A DNA stretch of 64,000 nucleotides from Stieleria sedimenti. Lineage in GTDB: Bacteria > Planctomycetota > Planctomycetia > Pirellulales > Pirellulaceae. The notes beneath the pieces were generated by a model. It was not told the origin of the DNA, made no database searches, and saw only the letters and a program-made list of their open reading frames with translations. This document shows positions 29,437 through 37,446 of the stretch, one piece after another; positions within the stretch are counted from its first letter, which is position 1, and each line of letters begins with the position of its first letter. The stretch lies in contig NZ_JANZKV010000063.1 in NCBI RefSeq assembly GCF_025060895.1, positions 1-64,000 on the forward strand, given 5' to 3'. The position numbers were made by a program, and so were the translations under genes.

Positions 29437-30084
29437 GTGATCAAGGCAATCATCTTTGACATGGACGGCGTCTTGGTTGATGCCAAGCAGTGGCATTTCG
29501 AGGCGCTTAACACCGCTCTGGAACTGTTCGGGTATCGCATCAGCCAATTCGAACATCATCAACGCTTCGACGGTCTACCGACACGCGAGAAGCTCCGCAT
29601 CCTGGCCAAGGAAAACGGCTTTCCGCACACGCTCAGTGAGTTCGTCAACGAGATGAAACAGCACTGCTTGTTGGAAACCGCCGAACGACTTTGTCAGCCG
29701 AATCCGGTCCACCTCGAAACGCTCGAAACGCTGCGGACCGAGGGCTACGACTTGGCGTTGGCATCCAATTCGATCCGACGCTCCGTCGACCGATTGATGC
29801 AATTGACCTCGCTCAATTCGCTGCTCTCGTTCACCCTCAGCAACGAAGACGTCTCGCAGCCCAAGCCGAGCCCGGAAATCTATACCTTGGCCATCAAACG
29901 CCTGGGCGTCTTCCCCAACGAATGCCTGGTGGTCGAAGACGGTGACTACGGAGTGGCTGCAGCGAAAGCGGCCGGCGCCAACGTGCTCCGTGTCGAAACG
30001 GTTCGCGACGTCAATTACAAGAACGTGCGAAATCGTATCGAAGAAATCAAACGCGAATCCGGCCCCAAGACTTCGGTCGCGTAG
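29437..30084 (+). CDS. HAD-family hydrolase (beta-phosphoglucomutase-like)
   Basis: The 215-residue product begins IIFDMDGVLVDA, the HAD motif I with nucleophile Asp8 and Asp10; motif II (LALASNS), a Lys in QPKPSPEIY and motif IV VVEDGDYG are present. It is a cap-type subfamily IA phosphatase or phosphomutase. The start is GTG at 29437 with AGGGAGG 9 nt upstream. It follows the GDPD-like gene by 25 nt, so both are probably co-transcribed. With the nucleotidyltransferase it could provide or recycle a sugar or polyol phosphate. The stop codon lies in a hairpin (30072-30092). Confidence 0.85.
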   Translation: MIKAIIFDMDGVLVDAKQWHFEALNTALELFGYRISQFEHHQRFDGLPTREKLRILAKENGFPHTLSEFVNEMKQHCLLETAERLCQPNPVHLETLETLRTEGYDLALASNSIRRSVDRLMQLTSLNSLLSFTLSNEDVSQPKPSPEIYTLAIKRLGVFPNECLVVEDGDYGVAAAKAAGANVLRVETVRDVNYKNVRNRIEEIKRESGPKTSVA

Positions 30085-30092
30085 CGACCGAA
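30072..30092. other. Stem-loop at the HAD gene stop codon
   Basis: TTCGGTCGC (30072-30080) and GCGACCGAA (30084-30092) form a perfect 9-bp stem around a GTA loop, and the TAG stop spans loop and arm. There is no T-run after it, so it is not a standard terminator, but it could stabilise the 3' end. Confidence 0.55.
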
Positions 30093-30125
30093 AACGCGCC
30101 AGCCGGACGGTCTTCCAGACGGACA

Positions 30126-30170
30126 CCGGACGGGTCGCGCCGTTCCCCTCGCGCCGTTCCCCTCGCGCCG
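30126..30170. repeat. GC-rich dispersed repeat with 14-bp tandem units
   Basis: CCGGACGGGTCGCGCCGTTC starts a copy of the CCGGACGGCTCGCGCCGTTC motif found at about 8808 and 8921. Its end is expanded into 2.6 tandem copies of TCGCGCCGTTCCCC (30135-30148, 30149-30162, 30163-30170). It lies between convergent genes ending at 30084 and 30181. Confidence 0.7.
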
Positions 30171-30180
30171 TCGGCTCGAC

Positions 30181-31158
30181 CTAACTCGCATTGCGAGCGT
30201 AGCAGCGCGACGACATCAGCAGCCCGCCGGCGAATACCATCCACATCATCCAGGATGCCAGTTCCGGTGCGACCGGACCGCCGCCCGAGATCGTGGACGA
30301 GATCCACGACGCATAGGACGAGACCTTGATCGACCCCGCCAGATCACCGTAGTCCGCATCCAGATTGCCGTCCACGCTGGCGATGAACGAGTGCACGCCG
30401 GCCAAGACCTCTCCACCGCCAAAGTCCATGAACACGGCGCCCCCGCTGTCTCCGCCGGCGATCAGGTATTCGAGATCCAGCTGCGTTGCCGTTCCGAAAA
30501 AGTTGTCGCCCGCCAATCCGCTGTCGAAATCTTCAAAGAGGATGTCGTCGCTGTAGCCGGTGACGGAACTGCCGTCGACGTCCACGATATTTTGACCGGC
30601 TCGTTTGGTGCCCGCCGGAGCGGTGATCCCGGTCTGGCCGTTGCCCGTGACCCCGTATCCGACGTGGGTTGCCGTTTGTCCCACTTCCGACGTGTTGGTG
30701 TTGATGGTCGCCGGCGTCACGCTCAATTCGCTCGTGGCCAGTCGCAACAGGGCGATATCGGTTCCCGTTTGAAGATCGCCCGTCCAGCCGGGAAACACAA
30801 ATCGCTCGGCACCCACGTGGATCCCGCCGCCGCTATCGGTCAGATCAAACGTCCAATCACTCGCCGACAATCCCACTTCATCCAAGCAGTGCCCGGCCGT
30901 CAGGATCCAGTTTTCTTCGATCAGCGTGGCCGAGCAGATCATCGAACTCCACGTCAACGCGCCGACCGCGGGATAGCTGGCGGCCAAACTCGTGTAACTG
31001 GAATCGGCGCGATCGTGACGAATCGTGCCGCCGGTCGCGGTTTGCATGGCCCCCAGGCCTAGCAACAACAAGAGCCCACTCCACACGCGTCCCGGCGGAC
31101 GCCCTGGGGGACGGATTCGCAGTTCAACGAGGCTTCCTGGATTGATGGCCGTGCGCAT
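30181..31158 (-). CDS. Trypsin-like serine protease with PEP-CTERM-like tail
   Basis: The 325-residue secreted protein has an N-terminal signal region (LLLLLGLGAM), then an S1 protease domain with the triad His90 (LTAGHC), Asp134 (GTDIALLRL) and Ser238 (AGGDSGGAVF). The C-terminus, from about 295, is APELASWMMWMVFAGG, then hydrophobic and ending with basic SRCYAR: the layout of an exosortase sorting tail, though the PEP motif reads PEL. It follows the EpsI-like and exosortase genes in the same operon, so it is the best candidate substrate of that exosortase in this window. The signal region reaches the ATG at 31158. Twin Arg clusters precede the hydrophobic part. Confidence 0.85.
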   Translation of the reverse strand: MRTAINPGSLVELRIRPPGRPPGRVWSGLLLLLGLGAMQTATGGTIRHDRADSSYTSLAASYPAVGALTWSSMICSATLIEENWILTAGHCLDEVGLSASDWTFDLTDSGGGIHVGAERFVFPGWTGDLQTGTDIALLRLATSELSVTPATINTNTSEVGQTATHVGYGVTGNGQTGITAPAGTKRAGQNIVDVDGSSVTGYSDDILFEDFDSGLAGDNFFGTATQLDLEYLIAGGDSGGAVFMDFGGGEVLAGVHSFIASVDGNLDADYGDLAGSIKVSSYASWISSTISGGGPVAPELASWMMWMVFAGGLLMSSRCYARNAS

Positions 31159-31183
31159 GGTTGGGGTTTGATTCGAGGTGGGT

Positions 31184-31876
31184 TCAATTGGAAGAAGGGG
31201 CCGGAGTCGAGCGCTGTGTCACTCGGGGCGGCGATGAGTCGACGGAACGTTCCGGAACCGCGTCGACCGATTCAGCTGCATCGACGGTCAGCCCAACGAC
31301 TTGCCGAATCACCCGCTGAGCCTCCGCCGTCATCCCGCCGGGGTGCCGCATCGAGACGAGTAATCGCTGGAGCGTCGGATGACCGGCCAGTTGAAAGCGA
31401 GGATATTGCGGTGCCCGCCAGTGCGACCCATCGTGCCAAGCGTAGGCGATCGTCAGGGCGGGTTGATCCACTTCCCGCGGCTGCAGCGTTTGGCAACGGA
31501 ACTGGTCCGGCTGGTCCGGCATGTTCCAGACGACGGGCTCACTGTGCGCGCGGAATTCCGTCCGCGCATAGCAGGTCTCCGGCAGGTGGCTTGCCAGCGG
31601 ACCTCCCGGCCCGGCGATCAAGGTCACGACGACGACCTGCTTGGTCTGGCGATGTTGATAGACACGTCGCCAGTGATCTCCCGCCTGCAGAATGTCCAGC
31701 TCACCGGGCTGTAATTCCCATCGCTCGGTCAGTTCCCATTGGCCCAGCGTCTCGGCCAACTCGAACGCGCATCGCGGCGTCACTTGGGTCCGCGCAGCCG
31801 ATGTCGCCAGACAACTGACCAGGGCGAGCGAGCAACCCAGCACCGCGGCCTTCGTTCGTGTCAACTTGACGTTCAT
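31184..31876 (-). CDS. EpsI-like exosortase-associated protein
   Basis: The 230-residue product has an N-terminal signal segment (AAVLGCSLALVSCLA) and then motifs of the EpsI/exosortase-associated group, including HLPETCYARTEFRAHSE, a Tyr-rich middle and GGPLASHLPE. The family is found beside exosortases and is thought to act outside the membrane in exopolysaccharide or sorting steps, but its activity is unproven. The ATG at 31876 shares one base with the exosortase stop (TGATG), so translation is coupled. GTG at 31879 is also possible. The C-terminal 40 residues are Ser/Pro-rich and look disordered. Confidence 0.8.
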   Translation of the reverse strand: MNVKLTRTKAAVLGCSLALVSCLATSAARTQVTPRCAFELAETLGQWELTERWELQPGELDILQAGDHWRRVYQHRQTKQVVVVTLIAGPGGPLASHLPETCYARTEFRAHSEPVVWNMPDQPDQFRCQTLQPREVDQPALTIAYAWHDGSHWRAPQYPRFQLAGHPTLQRLLVSMRHPGGMTAEAQRVIRQVVGLTVDAAESVDAVPERSVDSSPPRVTQRSTPAPSSN

Positions 31877-34800
31877 CACGCTTCGCCACTCCGTTGCATG
31901 ATGGGCCGTGTCGTCAATTCATTTCGGCGAATGAATTCATTTTGCAGCCTGACCCAGGCACGCTGTTCGCTGAGATGCAGTCGGCCTTTGCGAAGCTGGT
32001 CGACCTGAACCGACTCGAAGGATTCCCGGGCTCGATCGCGATCGCCGACCGCCAAGTAAGCGGCTGCCAAGTGCAGGTGTGTCGTCGGGGCACCACCACC
32101 AGAGCCGGCCAGGGCACGATTGAACCACTCCAGTGCGTCTGCGGCACGATTCATCCGCACCAAGATCCAACCCTTGGTGTCCAAGAATTCGGGCACCGGA
32201 CCGGTCTGTTTCAAAACGTGATCGATGTGTCGAAGTGCCTGTTGGAAATCACGCCCTTCTTCGGCCAACAACATCGCCAAATTGTTTGCGGCGACGACGT
32301 GATCGGGGTGCCGGGTCACGGCACGATCGAGCAATTCCATCGCCGCAGTCTTGCGCTGATGGTGCGTGTGCCATGCCACAATCGCCATCAGAAGCGTCGG
32401 ATCATCGACCGCCTCGGTCACGCTGCGTTCGATGATCGGTTCCAAAGTCGCCTGGTGTGCGGGAGACAAATCGTCGGTGCTGACGGCGATGACGGCAGCC
32501 GTATGAGCCCTCAAAGAGGTGTTCACCGTCCACCGTGGATCGGCAACCAACGCGATGGCCTTGTCGGCATGACCATGACGGGCCAACGCAATCGCCAGCG
32601 CCGCGACAGCTTCAACGCCACGTTCGGCGACGGTGCGATAGTGCCGGATCGCCAGATCGCCTCGGCCGACCCGTTCATAGGCCTGGGCAACGATCTTGTC
32701 CGAAGGGACGGCCAGCTCGTCCGAAGGGACGGCCAGCTCGTCCGAAGGGACGGTGGTTTCGCCACCACGTCGTTGCCGCAGCGCAATCTCCTCGATCGCA
32801 CCGCGGACTCCATATCGGTTGTGGAGCACGTCGACCAGTTCCAGCCAGATTTCGTTGTCATACCCCAACTCCGCCAACGCGCTGCGATAACAGCGTTCGG
32901 CGGCCGGCGTGTTGCCGGCCGATCGCCAAGCTCGCGCAGCCGCCGTCCATTGATCGGCTGAACCATCGCCGCCGGCTTGACTCTGGCCGTTGGCAGCACC
33001 AGCGCCGCCGGCAGCACCAGCGCCGCCGGCAGCACGCCGTTCGAATTGCCGGGCGGCTTGGGCATATCGGCCCAGCCGAACCAGGCATTGGACCTGCAGC
33101 GTTTCCAACGCGGGCAACCACGCGGCGGCCCCCGCAGCGGACGAAGCCGTCGACATCGCGACCAACGATTGGCAACGCCCGATCGTCTTGAGCGCGGCTT
33201 CGTGGCGGCCGGCGTGGGCATCCAGCCGGGCTTGAACGAGCATCCAGCGGATCCGCAGGTCCCGGCTGACGGGTTGAAACCCTTGGTTTTCCTGTTTCAA
33301 CAATTGCCCCGCCAAGACCGCCGACTCCGCGGGACGCTCCGCTTGAAACAGCGCCTCGGCCAGCTTGATCCCCAGTCCCATCGGGCGATCGCCCGCCAAC
33401 CGCCACGCCCGCAGGTACGCGGCGGTGCACTGCGGCCACTGTCCCTGGCTGGCACAAACATCACCTAACATGATGTAGGCCGCGTGGTGATTGGGCGTCC
33501 GCTCAATCGCCATGGCCAGAAACCGTTTCGCATCGTCGTGACGGTGCTGCAACACGGCTTCGCGTGCGCTGGCCAGATAAATCGGATACGCCACCGCGGC
33601 CGGACAGTGGTCGTCGATGCTCAACCGGGCCCGTTCGATGGACGGGGGTTCCGTGCCAAACACCTGGGCGAACCGCCACGCCTGCAAAAATGCGTGCGCC
33701 GACCCGACTCCGCTGGCCGCGTCGGCGATTGCCGGTTCGATCGCATTGACCACACGACGATCCATCGACTCGTGGTGATCGCAGCAATACGATGCCAGCT
33801 CGATCACCAAACGATCTCGCCACGGCGACGTGGGACCGAATCGATCCATCCATCGGTTCAAACGATCGACGGTGACCAAGGGGTGACGGGGGCGTGAGCC
33901 GTTGGGAAATCGCAACATCGCCTCCACGCACAGTCGCAATGAATGCGCGTCGCGTTGATCGATGGCGTAGAGACGTTCGGCGCTGCGGCAGGCCGATTTG
34001 GCCTGATCGAGCTCCAACGCCAACTCCAAATGGGTTCTCAAGGCGCCCACATGCGATGGCGATTGCTCAAGGACCGATTCAAGTTGGTAAAAGGCCTGCA
34101 TGGACTCGTCGACCGAGTCAGCGTCTTGGAGCGACGCCCAGGCATAGCGATAGCGCGCATCAACCCGCTCGGGCTGCAGCTGCAACAACGTTCGGTAACA
34201 CGATGCCGCACGATCCCAATCGGCATTCGATTCGTGGCCGCGCGCCTCGGTCAGGGTTTCGCTGATGATGCGATTTCGCTTCGCCGCATGATGCACGATC
34301 GCGACACCGACGATGCCGGCGACAACCAGGGGAACGCCCCCCACCACCACCAGGGACTTCCCCCATCGTGGCCATCGTCTGCCGAGCGCAGGAGAGCTTT
34401 GTCCGGACGGACCTTCAGGGTCGCTCCGACCGGAGGGCTCGCGGCCTGCCCGGAGATCCGTAGCAGAACGGCGCGAGCGGGCTGTCGTTTGAGTCGATGT
34501 TCCGAAATCAGCGTGATCATGCCACCCCGACGCGTGAACGAAGGGCGCCGCGTGGCCTCTTGCTAACGCGTGCGGGTCTAAATCGACAGCCCGCGAGCCG
34601 TCCGGTCGCACCCAACGATCAAACGTGAACACAGCCCTGACCTTGCCCAGCCAAGCCCGAAACGCGAAAAAGAGTAAAGCCGACAGGGGCACCGCCAACC
34701 AATCGCCCAGGTCATGTGCCCACGTCGTGTACGACTCCGTTTGGTAGCGGTCCGCGATCAAGGCGACGGCCGAAATCCGGGTGGCGTTGGCCACAATGGC

Positions 34801-35547
34801 CGCCGGGAACGCCAGCAACATCACGGCCGCCAAATCCCACGCAACGCCCCACCCCGGCTTGCCGGGACCTTGATCCCGCCCGGACGGCGAACGGGAAAGG
34901 AAGGTGATGATGGTCCCCAGTGCCGCGACCGCGACGGTCATCCGCAGCCCACTGCAATCCCGCGTGATCCCGACTCCGCCGCTTGCCATCATCAGCGTGT
35001 AGCCGTCGGTCACCGCAAAAGTCGACGTCAGACTGAGCAGGTAACAACTGCCCCACGCGGACAACCACTGCAACGATTGATTTGCCAGCATTTCCAGCTG
35101 GAACGGAAGCGGGATCATGAATCCCAAGAAGCCGATCGCCGGCAAACTCCAGACCAACACTCCCCGGCCTGCCAACAGTCCAACCATTCCGCCCAGATAC
35201 AGCGGCAGGGTCCAACATTGTAGTGTTGGAAGATGGAAGTATCCGCCTAGCGATAGCAAGCCCTGCGCGACTACAAGCAACCCCAGTCCAGGGCCCCAGG
35301 GCTTGTCGATCGCCGGCAAGGTCGATCGCCGCTGCCACAACAGCCAGAGTGCAATCGGCAGCACCGCCGGCCCATGAGAATAGCTTGTATTGGAATGCCA
35401 CTGTTGAAACAGATGCCCTACGACCTGACGGTAGCTGCAAACAGCCAATACCACCCAAACCAGGATCAGCGTCGGCAAATGCCGAGCCGATATGCCTCGC
35501 CAGCCGCGGCATGTGCCCCTTCGGGGAGCCTGCAGATTGGATTGCAC
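31876..35547 (-). CDS. Exosortase fused to a TPR-repeat domain
   Basis: The first 310 of 1,223 residues are an exosortase: eight or so helices with Cys198 (TRDCSGLRM), Arg257 (VANATRIS) and His278 (TTWAHDLGDW) in the order expected of the active site. Next comes a variable, Arg/Ser/Pro-rich linker (310-397), another membrane helix (398-418) and about 800 residues of TPR-like helix pairs (for example DRAASCYRTLLQLQPERVDARY, read as 420-1210). Exosortases cleave PEP-CTERM-like tails at the membrane; a TPR of this size suggests docking of substrates or of the glycan machinery. The start is GTG at 35547. Two in-frame minisatellites (32698-32753, 32992-33034) lie in the TPR part, and dispersed repeats lie in the linker. 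Confidence 0.9.
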   Translation of the reverse strand: MQSNLQAPRRGTCRGWRGISARHLPTLILVWVVLAVCSYRQVVGHLFQQWHSNTSYSHGPAVLPIALWLLWQRRSTLPAIDKPWGPGLGLLVVAQGLLSLGGYFHLPTLQCWTLPLYLGGMVGLLAGRGVLVWSLPAIGFLGFMIPLPFQLEMLANQSLQWLSAWGSCYLLSLTSTFAVTDGYTLMMASGGVGITRDCSGLRMTVAVAALGTIITFLSRSPSGRDQGPGKPGWGVAWDLAAVMLLAFPAAIVANATRISAVALIADRYQTESYTTWAHDLGDWLAVPLSALLFFAFRAWLGKVRAVFTFDRWVRPDGSRAVDLDPHALARGHAAPFVHASGWHDHADFGTSTQTTARSRRSATDLRAGREPSGRSDPEGPSGQSSPALGRRWPRWGKSLVVVGGVPLVVAGIVGVAIVHHAAKRNRIISETLTEARGHESNADWDRAASCYRTLLQLQPERVDARYRYAWASLQDADSVDESMQAFYQLESVLEQSPSHVGALRTHLELALELDQAKSACRSAERLYAIDQRDAHSLRLCVEAMLRFPNGSRPRHPLVTVDRLNRWMDRFGPTSPWRDRLVIELASYCCDHHESMDRRVVNAIEPAIADAASGVGSAHAFLQAWRFAQVFGTEPPSIERARLSIDDHCPAAVAYPIYLASAREAVLQHRHDDAKRFLAMAIERTPNHHAAYIMLGDVCASQGQWPQCTAAYLRAWRLAGDRPMGLGIKLAEALFQAERPAESAVLAGQLLKQENQGFQPVSRDLRIRWMLVQARLDAHAGRHEAALKTIGRCQSLVAMSTASSAAGAAAWLPALETLQVQCLVRLGRYAQAARQFERRAAGGAGAAGGAGAANGQSQAGGDGSADQWTAAARAWRSAGNTPAAERCYRSALAELGYDNEIWLELVDVLHNRYGVRGAIEEIALRQRRGGETTVPSDELAVPSDELAVPSDKIVAQAYERVGRGDLAIRHYRTVAERGVEAVAALAIALARHGHADKAIALVADPRWTVNTSLRAHTAAVIAVSTDDLSPAHQATLEPIIERSVTEAVDDPTLLMAIVAWHTHHQRKTAAMELLDRAVTRHPDHVVAANNLAMLLAEEGRDFQQALRHIDHVLKQTGPVPEFLDTKGWILVRMNRAADALEWFNRALAGSGGGAPTTHLHLAAAYLAVGDRDRARESFESVQVDQLRKGRLHLSEQRAWVRLQNEFIRRNELTTRPIMQRSGEA
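32698..32753. repeat. 21-bp tandem repeat inside the TPR coding region
   Basis: GTCCGAAGGGACGGCCAGCT plus C is repeated 2.7 times (32698-32718, 32719-32739, 32740-32753). Being a multiple of three it adds the heptad PSDELAV without breaking the frame. Confidence 0.85.
32992..33034. repeat. 18-bp tandem repeat inside the TPR coding region
   Basis: GGCAGCACCAGCGCCGCC is repeated 2.4 times (32992-33009, 33010-33027, start of a third). It encodes Gly/Ala-rich residues between helix pairs and keeps the frame. Confidence 0.85.
34429..34607. repeat. Dispersed intergenic repeat pieces within the exosortase linker
   Basis: ACCGGAGGGCTCGCGGCC (34429-34446) and CCCGCGAGCCGTCCGGT (34591-34607, with GCTAACGCG at 34563-34571) match the core of the repeats at 8.7-8.9 kb and 55.5 kb. 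Both lie in frame in the linker between the exosortase and TPR domains. Confidence 0.6.
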
Positions 35548-35833
35548 GAGTGGATTCTATGGGACATGGGAATGGACACAGTTTTTCTGTCCATCGGCCT
35601 CACCGCGACAACAACGCGATCGAATCGTTTTTCGCCCGCAGACCGCGACGTTTCCTCAAGACCGGATTGGAAGAAGGAACCCGGAAAAGCGTGCAGATCG
35701 ACACGTCGCCCCATCGATGTCGCTTGAGGCATTTCCGGGACAATTCTGTGTTTTTTCCAGAACGGAGAAAAGATATGCCGGTTAGGCAGACGATAGGGTG
35801 GGTAAGCCTCACAGCACTCGGTAGAAAACGGCA
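35548..35833. promoter_or_regulatory. Divergent control region of exosortase and EPS operons
   Basis: These 286 bases must contain the promoters of both the exosortase operon and the plus-strand polysaccharide operon. ATGGACA (35572-35578) and TGTCCAT (35588-35594) form an inverted repeat with a T-rich centre, 25 nt upstream of the exosortase GTG; it could be an operator or a leader hairpin. Near the plus-strand gene, TTAGGC and AAGCCT around 35781-35811 suggest another weak hairpin. No -35/-10 pair was convincing. Confidence 0.4.
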
Positions 35834-36259
35834 ATGATCAAACAACTTCGCAAGCCTCGGCGACTAAGCCATTTCATCATCCGGACCGTCGTCATGGTGC
35901 CGTTCGGTTTGGCTCTGGTTTCATTGCCCGAGGCAGCCCCCGCCCAGGCACCGACGCAGGGATTCGGCGGCGGGTCCAAACGCGCGTCCTCGGCGCCCTA
36001 CCAACAGCGTTTGTCGCCCTATCTCGACTTGCTACGCAGCGACAACAGCATTCTGAGCCCCTATCACTCTTTTGTTCAGCCGCGGCAGCAACTGCGGCTG
36101 AATCAGAACCGACAAGCCGAACAGCTTCGCAAATTAGAACGAACGATCCAGCGATCGACAGCCCCGACGGCCCAAAGCGAACGAATGCAGACGGGACGCG
36201 GTGGGACATTCAACAATTACCTGCACTACTACCAATTCAACTCCGCCTTCCAACGGTGA
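35834..36259 (+). CDS. Small secreted protein of unknown function, first EPS gene
   Basis: The 141-residue product has a basic N-terminus and a signal segment (MVPFGLALVSLPEAAPAQA), after which the mature chain is short. It contains SPYLDLLRSDNSILSPYHSF and a Gln/Arg-rich helix (RQQLRLNQNRQAEQLRKLER). The ending YLHYYQFNSAFQR is aromatic-rich. Similar small planctomycete proteins are known to me only as uncharacterised. It is the first gene of the EPS operon and the next gene starts within about 75 nt, so a role in export or in the cell envelope is plausible but unproven. Confidence 0.7.
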   Translation: MIKQLRKPRRLSHFIIRTVVMVPFGLALVSLPEAAPAQAPTQGFGGGSKRASSAPYQQRLSPYLDLLRSDNSILSPYHSFVQPRQQLRLNQNRQAEQLRKLERTIQRSTAPTAQSERMQTGRGGTFNNYLHYYQFNSAFQR

Positions 36260-36332
36260 CCGCTTGGTCGACGGCTCCGTTGCCCCCGGTGTCGTGATTC
36301 CTGCCCCGCCCCACATCATTGCAATCATCAAC

Positions 36333-37430
36333 GTGAACCTCGCCGTCTGTTCTCTGCGACACCTCGCTCTCGTGCTGCTATCGGCATGCGCGATGGCCAG
36401 TACCGGGTGCCAATTGGTGCAGAGGGTTGACGCTCCGCTTGAGTTGCCGGCGTTGCTGGATGCGAATTGCGATTCCGATGGCGCGGTAGCGTTTGTGCCT
36501 CGTGAATTGGACAAAGTGACCACGCCGATGTATCGCATCGAGCCGCCGGATATTCTGACGATTGATGTCCAGCAAAACGTTTCTCAGCAACAACACGCGT
36601 TGCAGCCGGGTGACATCGTCTTGCTCACGGTGACGGGGACCTTTCCCGAGGAACCGATCGAAGGCGAATACCAAGTTGAACTCGGCGGCGTGATCCAGCT
36701 CGGCTTCAGCTATGGAGCGGTCGAGGTGATGGGCGTCGGGGTCGAACAGGCGAAGCAGCGGATCGAAGACCATCTGAAAACACAATTGCAGCAGCCGCTT
36801 GTTTCGATGTCGTTGCGCGGGGTTGCGGGAATTCAACCCATCGCCGGTGAGCATCTCGTCGGCCCCGATGGCACCGTCACGCTTGGCCAATACGGCTCGG
36901 TCCGATTGGCCGGCATGACCTTGGACGAGGCACGCCTGGCGATTTCCGCCCAGATGTCCACGGAGTTTTCCGATCCCAAAGTCTCGGTGTCGGTTTATGC
37001 GTACAACAGCAAAGGCATTTATGTCATCACCCAAGGCGGCGGGCTGGGCGATGAATTGGTTCGGTTGCCATTCACCGGCAATGAAACGGTGATCGACGCG
37101 TTGAGCCAAATCAATGGGCTCAGCTACGTCTCGTCCAGTCGCATGTGGGTCGCCCGCCCCAACCGCGAACAAGGCACCAGCGTGATGTTGCCCATCGATT
37201 GGGAGGGCATCACACAACTGGCCGATGTCAGCACCAACTATCAGCTGTTGCCGGGTGACCGAATTTTCATCGCGCACAACAAGATCATCGCTTTCGATTC
37301 CGCGATCGCAAAATTCACGTCGCCACTGGAACGCATTCTGGGATTCACTCTGCTGGGCACAGGGACGGCGTCACGGTTGTCCGGGAAAGTGCTTGACAAG
37401 ACCAGCGGAGGCGTCGGGTTCGGCCAATAG
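36333..37430 (+). CDS. Polysaccharide export lipoprotein, OPX/Wza-like
   Basis: The product (365 residues from GTG 36333) has a signal segment ending in MASTGC, a lipobox-like site, so it should be an outer-membrane lipoprotein. The polysaccharide export motif YRIEPPDILTIDV is followed by LQPGDIVLLTVTGTFPEEP and a second repeat (GPDGTVTLGQYGSVRLAGM), then SLBB-like strands (GIYVITQGGGLGDELVRLP) with NYQLLPGDRIFIA near the end. It would form the outer channel for the polysaccharide made by this operon. The open frame extends to 36201 and overlaps the previous gene, but that stretch lacks a signal. The start is therefore uncertain; no good ribosome binding site precedes 36333. Confidence 0.85.
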   Translation: MNLAVCSLRHLALVLLSACAMASTGCQLVQRVDAPLELPALLDANCDSDGAVAFVPRELDKVTTPMYRIEPPDILTIDVQQNVSQQQHALQPGDIVLLTVTGTFPEEPIEGEYQVELGGVIQLGFSYGAVEVMGVGVEQAKQRIEDHLKTQLQQPLVSMSLRGVAGIQPIAGEHLVGPDGTVTLGQYGSVRLAGMTLDEARLAISAQMSTEFSDPKVSVSVYAYNSKGIYVITQGGGLGDELVRLPFTGNETVIDALSQINGLSYVSSSRMWVARPNREQGTSVMLPIDWEGITQLADVSTNYQLLPGDRIFIAHNKIIAFDSAIAKFTSPLERILGFTLLGTGTASRLSGKVLDKTSGGVGFGQ

Positions 37431-37446
37431 GCTCGACACGCAACTC

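Noticed and set aside
32698-32753. CRISPR-like direct repeats
   Set aside because: The units are adjacent with no spacers and keep the reading frame; it is a coding minisatellite.
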